Below, piece by piece: positions 16,504-24,056 of a DNA stretch of 64,000 nt (the first letter of the stretch is position 1; the number at the start of each line of letters is the position of its first letter). The notes under the pieces were generated by a model. The model searched no databases, was not told the DNA's origin, and saw only the letters and a program-made list of their open reading frames with translations. The translations under genes were made by a program, and so were the position numbers. Source of the DNA: Oscillospiraceae bacterium (GTDB lineage: Bacteria; Bacillota; Clostridia; Oscillospirales; Oscillospiraceae); assembly GCA_902778115.1 (NCBI GenBank), contig CACYWG010000018.1:1-64000 (forward strand). Direction: 5' to 3'.

Positions 16504-16693
16504 AGTTCAACTGAAGGCTTGCCCTTTGCTTCCGCAAAGCGACACTTGCCCGTCTATGACGATTCCGGGCGAAGCGCACTCACGGACCTACTTCCTGCGC
16601 TGTCTCGGCATTAAATGCGCAGCGTTCCGCCACGGCTACTGTCAAAAGCTACACAGCTCCGTAGTTCTTCCGGCAGAGGAGGGCAAGACGTGA
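16493..16693 (+). CDS. Small cysteine-containing phage protein
   Basis: This 66-aa protein has Cys at several positions (ACPLL, DTCPS, RCLGIKCAAF, GYCQK), consistent with a small metal-binding fold. It overlaps its upstream neighbour by 11 bp. No function is assigned. Confidence 0.55.
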   Translation: MSNKVQLKACPLLPQSDTCPSMTIPGEAHSRTYFLRCLGIKCAAFRHGYCQKLHSSVVLPAEEGKT

Positions 16694-16968
16694 CATACCT
16701 CAATGTTTGCACGGTTCAAGGATGCCCGAACCGCGAGATAACAGCAGGGCGCAACTGCGGCGGCGTACAGTGGGACGAACATGGCAATATTACCGACTGG
16801 GGAATTGTCGGAGAGCCCGGGCCAAAAGGCGTTATTTCCAATGCCGACCTCCTCCGTGCCGAGTCGGACGAAGGCCTCGCCGACGCCATCTTCTACACGC
16901 TGAGCGAGTTCCAATCCAAGGAAGCCCTGCTCGCGTATTTGCGGGAGGAGGTGAACACCGATGCTTGA
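16690..16968 (+). CDS. Phage hypothetical protein (GTG start)
   Basis: A GTG at 16690 overlaps the previous TGA and has GAGGAGGG upstream, giving 92 aa. The longer frame from 16615 would run through the previous gene. Two Cys pairs occur near the start (CTVQGCPN, GRNCGG). Function is unknown. Confidence 0.55.
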   Translation: MTYLNVCTVQGCPNREITAGRNCGGVQWDEHGNITDWGIVGEPGPKGVISNADLLRAESDEGLADAIFYTLSEFQSKEALLAYLREEVNTDA

Positions 16969-17197
16969 CCGGATCAATGAGATCATGGCGGCGATCTGCG
17001 ACCGCTGCCACTTCACCTTTGTGCTCTCGGATCAGCCCCAGCTGGACGCCTACTGCGCCGCCTGCATGATCGACGCGCAGATCACGGCCGCCGTGGCCGC
17101 CGGACGCTATGAGGGCTTCCGCCTCGGGATCGAGGCCGCAGGCAATAAAAATGCCCCTGGCTGTGCGGGTACACAGACAAGGGCACTCACGATCTAA
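16961..17197 (+). CDS. Small phage protein with CxxC pairs
   Basis: This 78-aa protein has CDRC and CAAC pairs spaced like a zinc finger (ICDRCHFTFVL, YCAACMID). A hairpin within its last codons (17152-17185) may attenuate transcription. Function is unknown. Confidence 0.55.
   Translation: MLDRINEIMAAICDRCHFTFVLSDQPQLDAYCAACMIDAQITAAVAAGRYEGFRLGIEAAGNKNAPGCAGTQTRALTI
17152..17185 (+). terminator. Hairpin at end of early genes, possible attenuator
   Basis: TGCCCCTGGCTGTG and CACAGACAAGGGCA can pair around CGGGTA. No U-tract follows, so it is at best an attenuator or processing site. Confidence 0.3.
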
Positions 17198-17261
17198 ACG
17201 ACCATGAAGACAACACATAATATAGCACAATCCAAAAACAAATGCAAGGGAGGGATAACAG

Positions 17262-18068
17262 ATGGATAACAACGCGATAGAGCCATCCTATTGGGCCGTC
17301 GTTCCCGCGCCGGTGCGTTACGATGAATCCATCCCGCCGAATGCAAAAATTCTCTACGCCGAGATATCCAGCTTGACACACATGACGGGCTATTGCTTTG
17401 CCGACGATGATTATTTTCATCGGGTTTTCGGGTTCTCCCTACGCACAATTCGGCGTCTTCTGGACGCTCTGAATGCCGCCGGATACATAAGGCTTGAGGT
17501 GAAGCGAGGGCCGAACAACGCCATCGAAGGGCGGCGAATTTATGCAGGCATCAACCCTCTCGGAGACGCGGAAAGCGGTTTTGACAAAATTGTCAAAACC
17601 GGAAAAAATGCCGGTCCGGTTTTGACAAAATTGTCCACCGGTTCGGACAAAATTGTCAAAACCACTATTGTAAAACAAGAAATATTATCAGAATCCCCCC
17701 TTAATCCCCCCAAGGGGAAAACGCGGAGAAAACGGAATCCGGCGCTGAAGGATAAGCCCGATTGGAAGCCGGAGCGTTTCGCCGGTTTGCGTGAGTTCTA
17801 CCCAAATGGCTACTGCAAGGATAAGCAGGCCGAGATTCGAGCGTGGGACAAGCTCCGTCTTTCTGACGAAGAGATTGACGAGATGGCCAAAGGCCTATCT
17901 CGCATGAAGGAAGATCCGGAATGGAAGCGCGGGATCGGCATTCCTCACCTCTCCACCTTCCTCAATCGGCAGCGATGGCGAGACGCCGAACAGTTTACGC
18001 CGGAGGATGAGAAGAAGGCGCCGCCCGCAGCTGAGCCGCAGAACGGAGGGTATCAGCGATGGACGTAA
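17262..18068 (+). CDS. Phage replication initiator / replisome organizer
   Basis: This 268-aa protein begins with the helix-turn-helix pattern of Firmicute phage replication proteins (PVRYDESIPPNAKILYAEISSLT, then DDYFHRVFGFSLRTIRRLLDAL). A variable linker (about 105-145) follows, then a C-terminal region that could contact helicase. The linker DNA contains three iteron-like palindromes (17577-17663). The gene overlaps dnaB by 10 bp. By position it loads DnaB at the phage origin; GGAGGG precedes ATG 17262. Confidence 0.8.
   Translation: MDNNAIEPSYWAVVPAPVRYDESIPPNAKILYAEISSLTHMTGYCFADDDYFHRVFGFSLRTIRRLLDALNAAGYIRLEVKRGPNNAIEGRRIYAGINPLGDAESGFDKIVKTGKNAGPVLTKLSTGSDKIVKTTIVKQEILSESPLNPPKGKTRRKRNPALKDKPDWKPERFAGLREFYPNGYCKDKQAEIRAWDKLRLSDEEIDEMAKGLSRMKEDPEWKRGIGIPHLSTFLNRQRWRDAEQFTPEDEKKAPPAAEPQNGGYQRWT
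17577..17663. repeat. Iteron cluster, candidate phage replication origin
   Basis: Three copies share the 12-bp core GACAAAATTGTC, starting at 17583, 17624 and 17646. The first copy (17577-17600) is an inverted repeat with 11-bp arms GGTTTTGACAA/TTGTCAAAACC. The other two have one good arm each. Spacings of 41 and 22 bp are close to four and two helical turns. The cluster is inside the initiator gene, as in lambdoid and many Firmicute phages. Confidence 0.7.
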
Positions 18069-19393
18069 AACCGACCGCGCAGGTCTCTGTGATCGGCTCC
18101 ATGGTGATCGATCCCCGCACCGTGCCTCTGATGATGCAGACGCTGACGGCGGACTGCTTCAGCGATCCCGTCTGCCGCAACGCCTTTGAGGCCATCAAAA
18201 AGCTCTGGGGTGCCAACGACAGGATCGACCCGATCACCATCCTGGACGCCATGGGCGGCGACCGGTACGCCGAATTTATCGCGGCCGTGATGCAGCTGAC
18301 GCCGACGGCGAAAAACTGCGAGGAATACGCAGCGATCGTCGTCCGGCAGCACGAGTTTGAAGCGATCAAGGCCGCCTGCTTTGACATCGCCACCGGCACG
18401 CTCGACCTGGACGAAGCCAGGCAGAAGCTCGGCGAGGCGGCCAAGCTGCTGGTCCGCGGCCACGAGCGCACCCGGCGCTTTTCCTACCTCGACATTGTCA
18501 ACCGCTTCACCGACCGGCAAAACGACGAGACGCCGCGGGACTACCTGGACTTCGGCATTGAGGTCATGAACCGGCGCGTGCACGTCGGCCTTGGAGATTT
18601 CGTCATCCTCGGCGCCTACAGCTCCGTCGGCAAGACGGCCTTTGCCTTGCAGCTGGCGCGAGCGATCAGCGGCAACGGCAAGCGCGTCGGCTTTTACAGC
18701 TACGAGACCAACGAAGAGCACGTCGGCGACCGCATGATGGCCAACGCCGCGAGTATCAGCCTGCAGGCGATCAAGGAGAAGCGGCTGAGCGCGGACGACT
18801 GGGAAAACACGGTCTATGAAGGCTCGCGCGCCGAGCGTTACGACTTCGACCTGATCGAGAGCGCCCACATGAAGGTAAGCGATCTGAGGGCCGACGTCCT
18901 CGCCAACCGCTACCAGGTCGTGTTTATCGACTACGTGCAGATCATCCCAGGGCAAAGTCAAACCAAAGAACGGAAGGACATCGTTGCCGACACCAGCATG
19001 GCGCTGCACCTCATGTGCCAGGAGCTCGGCGTCACGGTGATCGCACTCAGTCAGGTGACACTGCCGGATAAATCGGTATCCGGCAAGCGCCGCTGGGTGA
19101 GCATGCAGGACCTGCGCGAAAGCAAGCAGCTGCTGCAGGACGGCGAGACGATCATCCTGATGGATCTCGAAAACACCCTGGATCGAAACAGCGACCGCGT
19201 GCTGATCGTCGACAAGAACAAGGACGGCCCTGTGGGCAACTTCTTCCTCAAGTTCGATGCGGATCACATGCGCTTTTACTACCGCGAGGACGATCCGCCG
19301 CCGGCATCGCAAAAGAAAACCAGCAAGGGCGGCCAGATCGACGGACAGACAAATTTTGTGGAGCTCCCGGACGACCAGGAGATCCCGTTTTAA
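18059..19393 (+). CDS. dnaB: Replicative DNA helicase, DnaB type
   Basis: This 444-aa helicase has a DnaB N-terminal domain (VIGSMVIDPRTVPLMMQTLTADCF), Walker A GAYSSVGKTAF, the DnaB-like switch FIDYVQII and a C-terminal ATPase core. It would unwind phage DNA after loading by the upstream initiator. Length is near the usual 440-460 aa. ATG 18059 overlaps the initiator stop. Confidence 0.93.
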   Translation: MDVKPTAQVSVIGSMVIDPRTVPLMMQTLTADCFSDPVCRNAFEAIKKLWGANDRIDPITILDAMGGDRYAEFIAAVMQLTPTAKNCEEYAAIVVRQHEFEAIKAACFDIATGTLDLDEARQKLGEAAKLLVRGHERTRRFSYLDIVNRFTDRQNDETPRDYLDFGIEVMNRRVHVGLGDFVILGAYSSVGKTAFALQLARAISGNGKRVGFYSYETNEEHVGDRMMANAASISLQAIKEKRLSADDWENTVYEGSRAERYDFDLIESAHMKVSDLRADVLANRYQVVFIDYVQIIPGQSQTKERKDIVADTSMALHLMCQELGVTVIALSQVTLPDKSVSGKRRWVSMQDLRESKQLLQDGETIILMDLENTLDRNSDRVLIVDKNKDGPVGNFFLKFDADHMRFYYREDDPPPASQKKTSKGGQIDGQTNFVELPDDQEIPF

Positions 19394-19408
19394 GGAGACA
19401 GACAGATC

Positions 19409-19609
19409 ATGAAGACAAAGATCCTCAAAGCGACCTATGAGGGCTATACGGGTAAAAAGCTCTGGAAGGTCACGCACCCCGATTACAAAGAATCGGTGAC
19501 GGCCTGCGCGCCGGATTCCCAGGCGGCCATCGTCGCCGCCGCGAAGGCGCTGAACACGGAATGGACGGCGTATCGCTTTTATGCGTTCGCCGAAGTTTCG
19601 CCGGCATAA
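19409..19609 (+). CDS. Small phage protein
   Basis: This 66-aa protein (KATYEGYTGKKLWKVTHPDYK, AAAKALNTEWTAYRFYAF) has a small alpha/beta composition and is spaced tightly between neighbours with AGGAGA before the start. Function is unknown. Confidence 0.6.
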   Translation: MKTKILKATYEGYTGKKLWKVTHPDYKESVTACAPDSQAAIVAAAKALNTEWTAYRFYAFAEVSPA

Positions 19610-19619
19610 GGAGGGCAGC

Positions 19620-19864
19620 ATGGAAATCGGACAAGCCTACACCTTCACTCCGTGCGCCCTGCTGATGACCGAGCCGGGCACCAGCTACATGCCGAAGGAC
19701 GCGCCGCGGGGCAGGAGATCCAGGGCAAGACGCCGGACGAGCTCGCCGAGTTCTCCATCATCGTCTACTCGATCGGCAACCAGCTCGGCCTCGCCGACTG
19801 GATTCTGCGCCCAGGCCCGAACGCGATTGTGATAAGCACTGAGGATATGGAGGCGGCACTATGA
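19620..19864 (+). pseudogene. Frameshifted small phage gene
   Basis: The frame starts well, with GGAGGG before ATG 19620 and MEIGQAYTFTPCALLMTEPG, but turns into an Arg/Ser-rich run after about 31 codons. The adjacent frame then carries a plausible protein (GQEIQGKTPDELAEFSIIVY and on) to a stop at 19864 that overlaps the next start. A frame-changing indel or internal deletion near 19705-19715 joined the two parts. Confidence 0.6.
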
Positions 19865-20139
19865 CGCGGAAACGCCTGGTCAAGCTCCTCATGGGCTGCG
19901 GGTACAGCCGGAACGACGCGCAGCTGCTCGCAGACAGCGCCAGAGCCTATCCGAGCTATGCCGAGTACTGGCGTCGTCGTCAGTCCTTGATATTTAGCTT
20001 TCACAAGGCCACACTCCCCGCAGCACGGGCGCTGCGTCAAATGGCGAAAGCCCTGAAGGCCATCGACTGGGACGCTTGTGCAGCCGCCACCCGCCAACTT
20101 ATAAACGCCTTAAAAGGATCGGAGGAATCAACATCATGA
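19861..20139 (+). CDS. Phage protein with RKRxxKLLM motif, paralogue 1
   Basis: This 92-aa protein begins RKRLVKLLMGCGYSRNDAQLLADSARAYPSYAEYW. The same motif occurs in the genes at 20950-21339 and 21336-21647, so the three form a small paralogous family. Function is unknown. The start overlaps the previous stop (ATGA). Confidence 0.6.
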   Translation: MTRKRLVKLLMGCGYSRNDAQLLADSARAYPSYAEYWRRRQSLIFSFHKATLPAARALRQMAKALKAIDWDACAAATRQLINALKGSEESTS

Positions 20140-20297
20140 CCATTGCATTTGAAGTCACGCTAATCATCGTCATGCTCGCCTGCGTGCTTTTCCTCTTCGG
20201 GGACCAGCAGCACAGATTTCGTATCGAGTACGCGATCATCTTCACGGCCGCGGCCGTGGCCATGCTGGCGCTGCTCCGGGTGCAGCTGCCGCTATGA
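20136..20297 (+). CDS. Small two-helix membrane protein
   Basis: This 53-aa protein has two hydrophobic helices (FEVTLIIVMLACVLFLFG and IIFTAAAVAMLALL) separated by a basic loop. GGAGGA lies at a proper distance from ATG 20136. It overlaps both neighbours by four bases. It might be holin-like or an exclusion factor, but its early position argues against lysis. Confidence 0.6.
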   Translation: MTIAFEVTLIIVMLACVLFLFGDQQHRFRIEYAIIFTAAAVAMLALLRVQLPL

Positions 20298-20464
20298 ACC
20301 GGCGCGCAAGAAAAGCCATGGCCGGGCGCATCCGCTTTGTCGGGTGCGCCCGCTGCGGCGAGACGGACATGCCCCTGCGCAAGGTCGGTGACAAATACTA
20401 CTGCCCGGCCCACGTGCCCGAATCGGACACACCATCAGAGAAAGGATATCCGCAGCATGATTAA
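20294..20464 (+). CDS. Small zinc-finger-like protein
   Basis: This 56-aa protein is basic at its N-terminus (MNRRARKAMAGRIRFVG) and has a C-x2-C ... C-x2-H pattern (CARCGETDM, YYCPAHVP). It starts inside the previous stop and its end overlaps the next start by eight bases. Its C-terminal codons contain a dispersed palindrome copy. Function is unknown. Confidence 0.6.
   Translation: MNRRARKAMAGRIRFVGCARCGETDMPLRKVGDKYYCPAHVPESDTPSEKGYPQHD
20414..20430. promoter_or_regulatory. Dispersed 17-bp palindrome, copy 3
   Basis: GTGCCCGAATCGGACAC differs from copies 1 and 2 at one base. It lies near the end of the 20294-20464 gene, 27 bp before the next start codon. Confidence 0.55.
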
Positions 20465-20960
20465 ACTCGGAAATACTTATTTCGATCCCTCGGCGATCGA
20501 GGCAATTACCCCGGTTCCCGGTGTGTTTCCCGACAGCTCCACTGGCTGCTATGTTGTCGGCATGGCCAGCAAATTCACTGTCAAGATCTACATCGGCGCA
20601 GAAGAACTGGAGGCTGCGCTGATCAGCGCCGGGCTGCTTCCGTCTCCTGATGCGGATGAGCCCGAAGGGATCCCGCTGACAGAGGCCCAGCGCCATGAGC
20701 TGGCTGGGCTGTACCGCGCCGGCTATCTGTACATGGCCAAGGATATCAATGGCTGCAGCTATGCTTATATCGACGTGCCGGAGAAACACGGCGCGTATTG
20801 GGACAGCCACGATAACGGCAAGCCGCAGCGCCTGACCGAGGACTACGACTTCCTCGCCTATGAGGACGACCGCCCGGTGTTCATCCCCGCTGTGCTGGGC
20901 GTGCCGGTCCCTCCGGCGCCGCTGTTTACTCCGGATCCGGAGGTGCAAGGTGGGAACTGA
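20457..20960 (+). CDS. Phage hypothetical protein
   Basis: This 167-aa acidic protein starts MIKLGNTYFDPSAIEAITPV and continues into a mixed alpha/beta region. ATG 20457 has AAAGGAT upstream and overlaps the previous gene. No motif is recognised. Confidence 0.6.
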   Translation: MIKLGNTYFDPSAIEAITPVPGVFPDSSTGCYVVGMASKFTVKIYIGAEELEAALISAGLLPSPDADEPEGIPLTEAQRHELAGLYRAGYLYMAKDINGCSYAYIDVPEKHGAYWDSHDNGKPQRLTEDYDFLAYEDDRPVFIPAVLGVPVPPAPLFTPDPEVQGGN

Positions 20961-21339
20961 CAACGAAAAGCACACGCTTGTTTATGAAACAGAAGACGGA
21001 ATACTCATTCCGATCGATACGATCCCCTACGTAGGAATCCCCGAGGGCGATCCAGCGGGTGCTCAGTGCAATTTCGACTGCTCCTCTTTTTCCGTCACTG
21101 TCACGGTGGACCCCGACAGCGAGTTTGCCGGACATTGGGCCATGCTCCGGCGGTTGCTTGCACTGGAGCCGCTTCCCAGGAAGCTGAGCAGGAAGCGCTT
21201 TGTCAAGTGGCTCATGGCGCTGGGCGTCCCGCGGGATTATGCCGTGGCAGCAGCGGCAGCCGGCGCAAGAGACTGCGGCAGCTATGCAGCAGCCTGGGCC
21301 GACCTCGTGAACCACTACGGGATGGAGGCGCAGAAATGA
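20950..21339 (+). CDS. Phage protein with RKRxxKxLM motif, paralogue 2 (GTG start)
   Basis: GTG 20950 with GGAGGTGC upstream gives 129 aa; the previous gene ends 8 bases further on. The N-terminal half is an unrecognised beta-rich segment. The C-terminal half, LSRKRFVKWLMALGVPRDYAVAAAAAGARDCGSYAAAW, is shared with the flanking paralogues. Confidence 0.6.
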   Translation: MGTDNEKHTLVYETEDGILIPIDTIPYVGIPEGDPAGAQCNFDCSSFSVTVTVDPDSEFAGHWAMLRRLLALEPLPRKLSRKRFVKWLMALGVPRDYAVAAAAAGARDCGSYAAAWADLVNHYGMEAQK

Positions 21340-21647
21340 TCAATTGGGCTAAATACAAGAGGGCTCCCTCGCCCTGCCTCATGCCATGGGCAGCCGGGGA
21401 GCGTGAGCTTCCAAAGCACCTCAGTAAAAAGCGGTTCATCAAACTCATGATGTCTATCGGCCACAGCCGGAACGCCGCTGTGACTGCGGCGGAGGCTGCT
21501 GTTTTCCTGCGTGCGCCATTTGCGTCTGCCTGGGCGGGAGAAGTCGGCGCTGCCGCCGGCTGCATATCCAAACCCAAGCTGCTCATTCCTCAGGGCACTC
21601 TTGTATTTGAAATAGACGGCAAGAACTATGCCGCCATGCTCTTTTAG
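21336..21647 (+). CDS. Phage protein with KKRxxKLMM motif, paralogue 3
   Basis: This 103-aa protein contains LSKKRFIKLMMSIGHSRNAAVTAAEAAVFLRAPFASAW, matching the motif of the two genes before it. A short N-terminal part (MINWAKYKRAPSP) and a beta-strand tail differ. It starts in an ATGA overlap. Function is unknown. Confidence 0.6.
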   Translation: MINWAKYKRAPSPCLMPWAAGERELPKHLSKKRFIKLMMSIGHSRNAAVTAAEAAVFLRAPFASAWAGEVGAAAGCISKPKLLIPQGTLVFEIDGKNYAAMLF

Positions 21648-21710
21648 TTAAACACGAAGACGGATGCGTTAAGCGCTGCGGTCTGATATCACTGACAAGG
21701 AGATCAGACC

Positions 21711-22472
21711 GTGGCAAAGAACAAAATGAAAAAGATCATCCACGCGGGGGCGCTCGTCATCGAGGCGGTGTACCCCCGTATGGATCGGCGGGACAGCGAG
21801 CGCGCCCGCGCGGCCAAGCGTAAGGCCAGCACCGAGGCGCAGAAGCGGATGAATCAAATCTACAGCTGGCAAAAGCTTGAGCTGATGCTCGCCGCGAACT
21901 TCCGCCCCGGGGATCTCGTCGTGACGCTGACCTATGACGACGCCCACCTGCCGGAGAGCCGCAAGGCCTCCGAGCTGCGCCTCAAGTACTTCCGGCAGCA
22001 GCTGACCGTGCACCGCGTCATGACCGGCCAGGAGCTCGTGATGATCTGGAACACCGAGCACAAGCACGGCGACGGACGCTGGCACCACCACACGGTGATC
22101 AACGCAACCGGCGACGACTACGATCTGATCCGCAGGTTCTGGATCTACGGCAGCGACATCGAGATCAAGCCGCTGCGCGTGGACAAGGAGAAGAACTACG
22201 AGACCCTCGCCCGTTATATGTGCAAGGAGGAGGGTGAACGACTCGGGCAGCGCAAGTGGAGCTACACCCGCAACGCCCGCAAGCCCGAGGTCGAGACCTT
22301 CCGCGTGGAGGAGGACACCACCGTGCAGGTCCCGAAGGGCGCGACGGAGATCTCCGTCTTCAGCGACAGCAACCAGTACGGCAGCGCCCGCGTCATCAAG
22401 TACCTGGCGCCGGGCTGGGAGAAGCGGCCGACGGTGCGCGCCAAACGGCGGCGCCGGAAGGTCCGGACTTGA
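21711..22472 (+). CDS. HUH-type rolling-circle Rep-like endonuclease
   Basis: This 253-aa protein shows the three signatures of HUH replication endonucleases. Motif 1 is VVTLTYDD (70-77), motif 2 the metal-binding HHH (125-127) in GRWHHHTVIN, and motif 3 is Y163-x5-Y169 followed by K172 in YETLARYMCKE. The C-terminus is very basic (AKRRRRKVRT). Such proteins nick DNA through a tyrosine in inoviruses and plasmids. Here it lies between the replication genes and the packaging genes of a tailed phage that already has an initiator and DnaB. Confidence 0.7.
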   Translation: MAKNKMKKIIHAGALVIEAVYPRMDRRDSERARAAKRKASTEAQKRMNQIYSWQKLELMLAANFRPGDLVVTLTYDDAHLPESRKASELRLKYFRQQLTVHRVMTGQELVMIWNTEHKHGDGRWHHHTVINATGDDYDLIRRFWIYGSDIEIKPLRVDKEKNYETLARYMCKEEGERLGQRKWSYTRNARKPEVETFRVEEDTTVQVPKGATEISVFSDSNQYGSARVIKYLAPGWEKRPTVRAKRRRRKVRT

Positions 22473-22538
22473 TTCTTTTTATTTAATTTTTCAGCCTTGG
22501 AAAATATGTTATTCTTAGGATAAAAGGAGGAAAAAGCA

Positions 22539-22742
22539 TTGATTCCCAAAGGAAAACGTGGTAAGATGTTGACAGTCGAGGACGGGTTCCTGATCTGTCC
22601 CCGCTGCGGACACAAGGTCAAGAGGATCACTCCTGACGAGTCCGCCGACCGCGTGCTTGTGTACTGCAAGGCGCGGGAGTGCAAAAGCGAATTTTATATC
22701 ATGATTTCCGAGGGCCGGTGCTTTGAGAGCCGGGGCCAATGA
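22539..22742 (+). CDS. Cysteine-rich zinc-ribbon protein (KTR-like), TTG start
   Basis: This 67-aa protein starts at TTG 22539 behind AAAGGAGG. Two Cys pairs (ICPRCGHKVKRITPDESADR and YCKARECKSEF) form a zinc ribbon like that of the cysteine-rich KTR and Com families. Its final codons overlap the terminator hairpin at 22727-22785. Confidence 0.65.
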   Translation: MIPKGKRGKMLTVEDGFLICPRCGHKVKRITPDESADRVLVYCKARECKSEFYIMISEGRCFESRGQ

Positions 22743-22785
22743 CCAACGCAGACATGCGAAATGGTTGTTGGCCCCGGCTCTTTTT
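22713..22785 (+). terminator. Rho-independent terminator, module copy 1
   Basis: GAGCCGGGGCCAA (22727-22739) pairs with TTGGCCCCGGCTC (22768-22780), followed by TTTTT. The 26 bp at 22713-22738 recur exactly at 29803-29828, where they again form the 5' side of a terminator. Confidence 0.75.
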
Positions 22786-22819
22786 GCGTTTTCGGCTGAT
22801 TCCATGGAGGTGATAGCCC

Positions 22820-23194
22820 ATGGCGCTGAGACCGCTTCGCCCATGCCGGCACCCGGGATGTCCCGTGCTCACCCGTGAGGGATGGTGCCCCAAGCACCGG
22901 CCGCAGCATAAGCGGCGCATCAGCGCGGAGTGGCACGGCTGGTATCTGCTGCCGATCTGGACGGACAGGCTGAGGCCCGATCAGCTGCTACGCGAGCCGT
23001 TTTGCCGGGAGTGCGCCAAGTCAGGCACCCGCACCTATGCCACCGTCGTCGACCACGTCCGTCCCTTCCGGGGGGACTGGACGCTGTTCACGGATCCTGG
23101 CAATCTGCAGAGCCTGTGCGAGACCTGCCACAACCGCAAGACCGCGTTGGAACAGGCGCAGGACCGTCGGGAATCGGACAAAAGCAAGCCTTGA
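22820..23194 (+). CDS. HNH endonuclease
   Basis: This 124-aa HNH nuclease has zinc-binding Cys (CRHPGCP, CRECAKSG) and the catalytic HNH core VVDHVRPFRGD ... NLQSLCETCHNRKTALE. HNH proteins directly upstream of the small terminase are known partners of HK97-type terminases in cos cleavage. GGAGGTGAT precedes ATG 22820. Confidence 0.9.
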   Translation: MALRPLRPCRHPGCPVLTREGWCPKHRPQHKRRISAEWHGWYLLPIWTDRLRPDQLLREPFCRECAKSGTRTYATVVDHVRPFRGDWTLFTDPGNLQSLCETCHNRKTALEQAQDRRESDKSKP

Positions 23195-23380
23195 TTGCCG
23201 CCGCTGCCTACGTAGCGCGCAGCGGGCGCGCCCTGGCATCCTGCGCACGGTGCGAGGCCACGCGGGCGCGGCCCCTTCGGGGCGAACCCCTCCCCCGGGG
23301 GTCAAAAAGTTTTGAGGCCCCTTCCTGGATACCCCGTGTCCCCTCAAACGCGCAGAAATTTCCCCGATCGAGGTGAGAAA
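23195..23380. other. Non-coding gap between HNH and terminase, candidate cos region
   Basis: This 186-bp stretch has no convincing gene and is strikingly GC-rich. It contains CCCCTCCCCCGGGGG at 23288-23302 followed by TCAAAAAGTTTTGA at 23303-23316. Its position between the HNH and small-terminase genes is where cos sites of HK97-like phages often lie. The assignment is inferred from position only. Confidence 0.4.
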
Positions 23381-23842
23381 ATGCCGACCCCGCCGAAAAC
23401 GACCGCCAACATGGCCAAGCATCTGACCCAGGAGGAGCTGGAAGCCCGCGCCCAGGCTGAAGCCGACTTCCTGCCGACCAGGACGCCGGCGCCGCCGAAG
23501 GGCTTCACCGTCAAGAGCGCCGAGCGCAGGATCTGGGATCGCATCATCCAGGACATGGAGGGCTACAAGATCCTTGACCGCCTGGACACCGACGTGCTGG
23601 AGATCTACTGCCGGCAGCTCGTGCGGCTGAAGACGCTGCGCAGCATGTTTGCGTCTCTGTTGGAGAACGACAATACGCCGCGCAAGGCCGTCCTGTCGAC
23701 CTCGGCGGAGATCAAGGGTCTGGAGAGTACGATCCTCAGCTACGCCACCAAGCTCGGTCTTACGCCGGAGAGCCGGGCGCGCCTGGCGCTCAACGCCGTG
23801 CAGTCGCCCGACGAGGATCCGGACGGAGATATGTTTGCATGA
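23381..23842 (+). CDS. terS: Terminase small subunit, P27 family
   Basis: This 153-aa protein shows the P27 pattern: an N-terminal disordered part, then AERRIWDRIIQDMEGYKILDRLDTDVLEIYCRQL and a C-terminal helix with LGLTPESRARLA. It should recognise phage DNA for packaging and assemble with the large subunit. ATG 23381 is set by GAGGTGAG; the frame opens further upstream without a site. Confidence 0.88.
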   Translation: MPTPPKTTANMAKHLTQEELEARAQAEADFLPTRTPAPPKGFTVKSAERRIWDRIIQDMEGYKILDRLDTDVLEIYCRQLVRLKTLRSMFASLLENDNTPRKAVLSTSAEIKGLESTILSYATKLGLTPESRARLALNAVQSPDEDPDGDMFA

Positions 23843-24045
23843 CGACGGCCGCGCTGAAGGACAACCCCTGCAAGCCGGACTGCCCGCGGCGGAACGATCA
23901 TTGTCACGGGGATTGCCCGGACTATGCCGTCTATAACGCCGCGAACGAAGTGCGCCGGGAGGCCAGGCAGAAGAACAGGCCGTGCCAGGAATACGAACGG
24001 GATAAAGGCGCCCGTGCCGAGCGCAAGCAGCGGGCAAACAAATAG
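23839..24045 (+). CDS. Small Cys-rich protein between terminase genes
   Basis: This 68-aa protein has C-x3-C-x6-C-x3-C spacing (PCKPDCPRRNDHCHGDCPDY) followed by a basic helix. Similar proteins accompany terminase genes in Clostridial phages. Function is unknown. It overlaps terS by four bases. Confidence 0.65.
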   Translation: MTTAALKDNPCKPDCPRRNDHCHGDCPDYAVYNAANEVRREARQKNRPCQEYERDKGARAERKQRANK

Positions 24046-24056
24046 CGAGGATCCAG

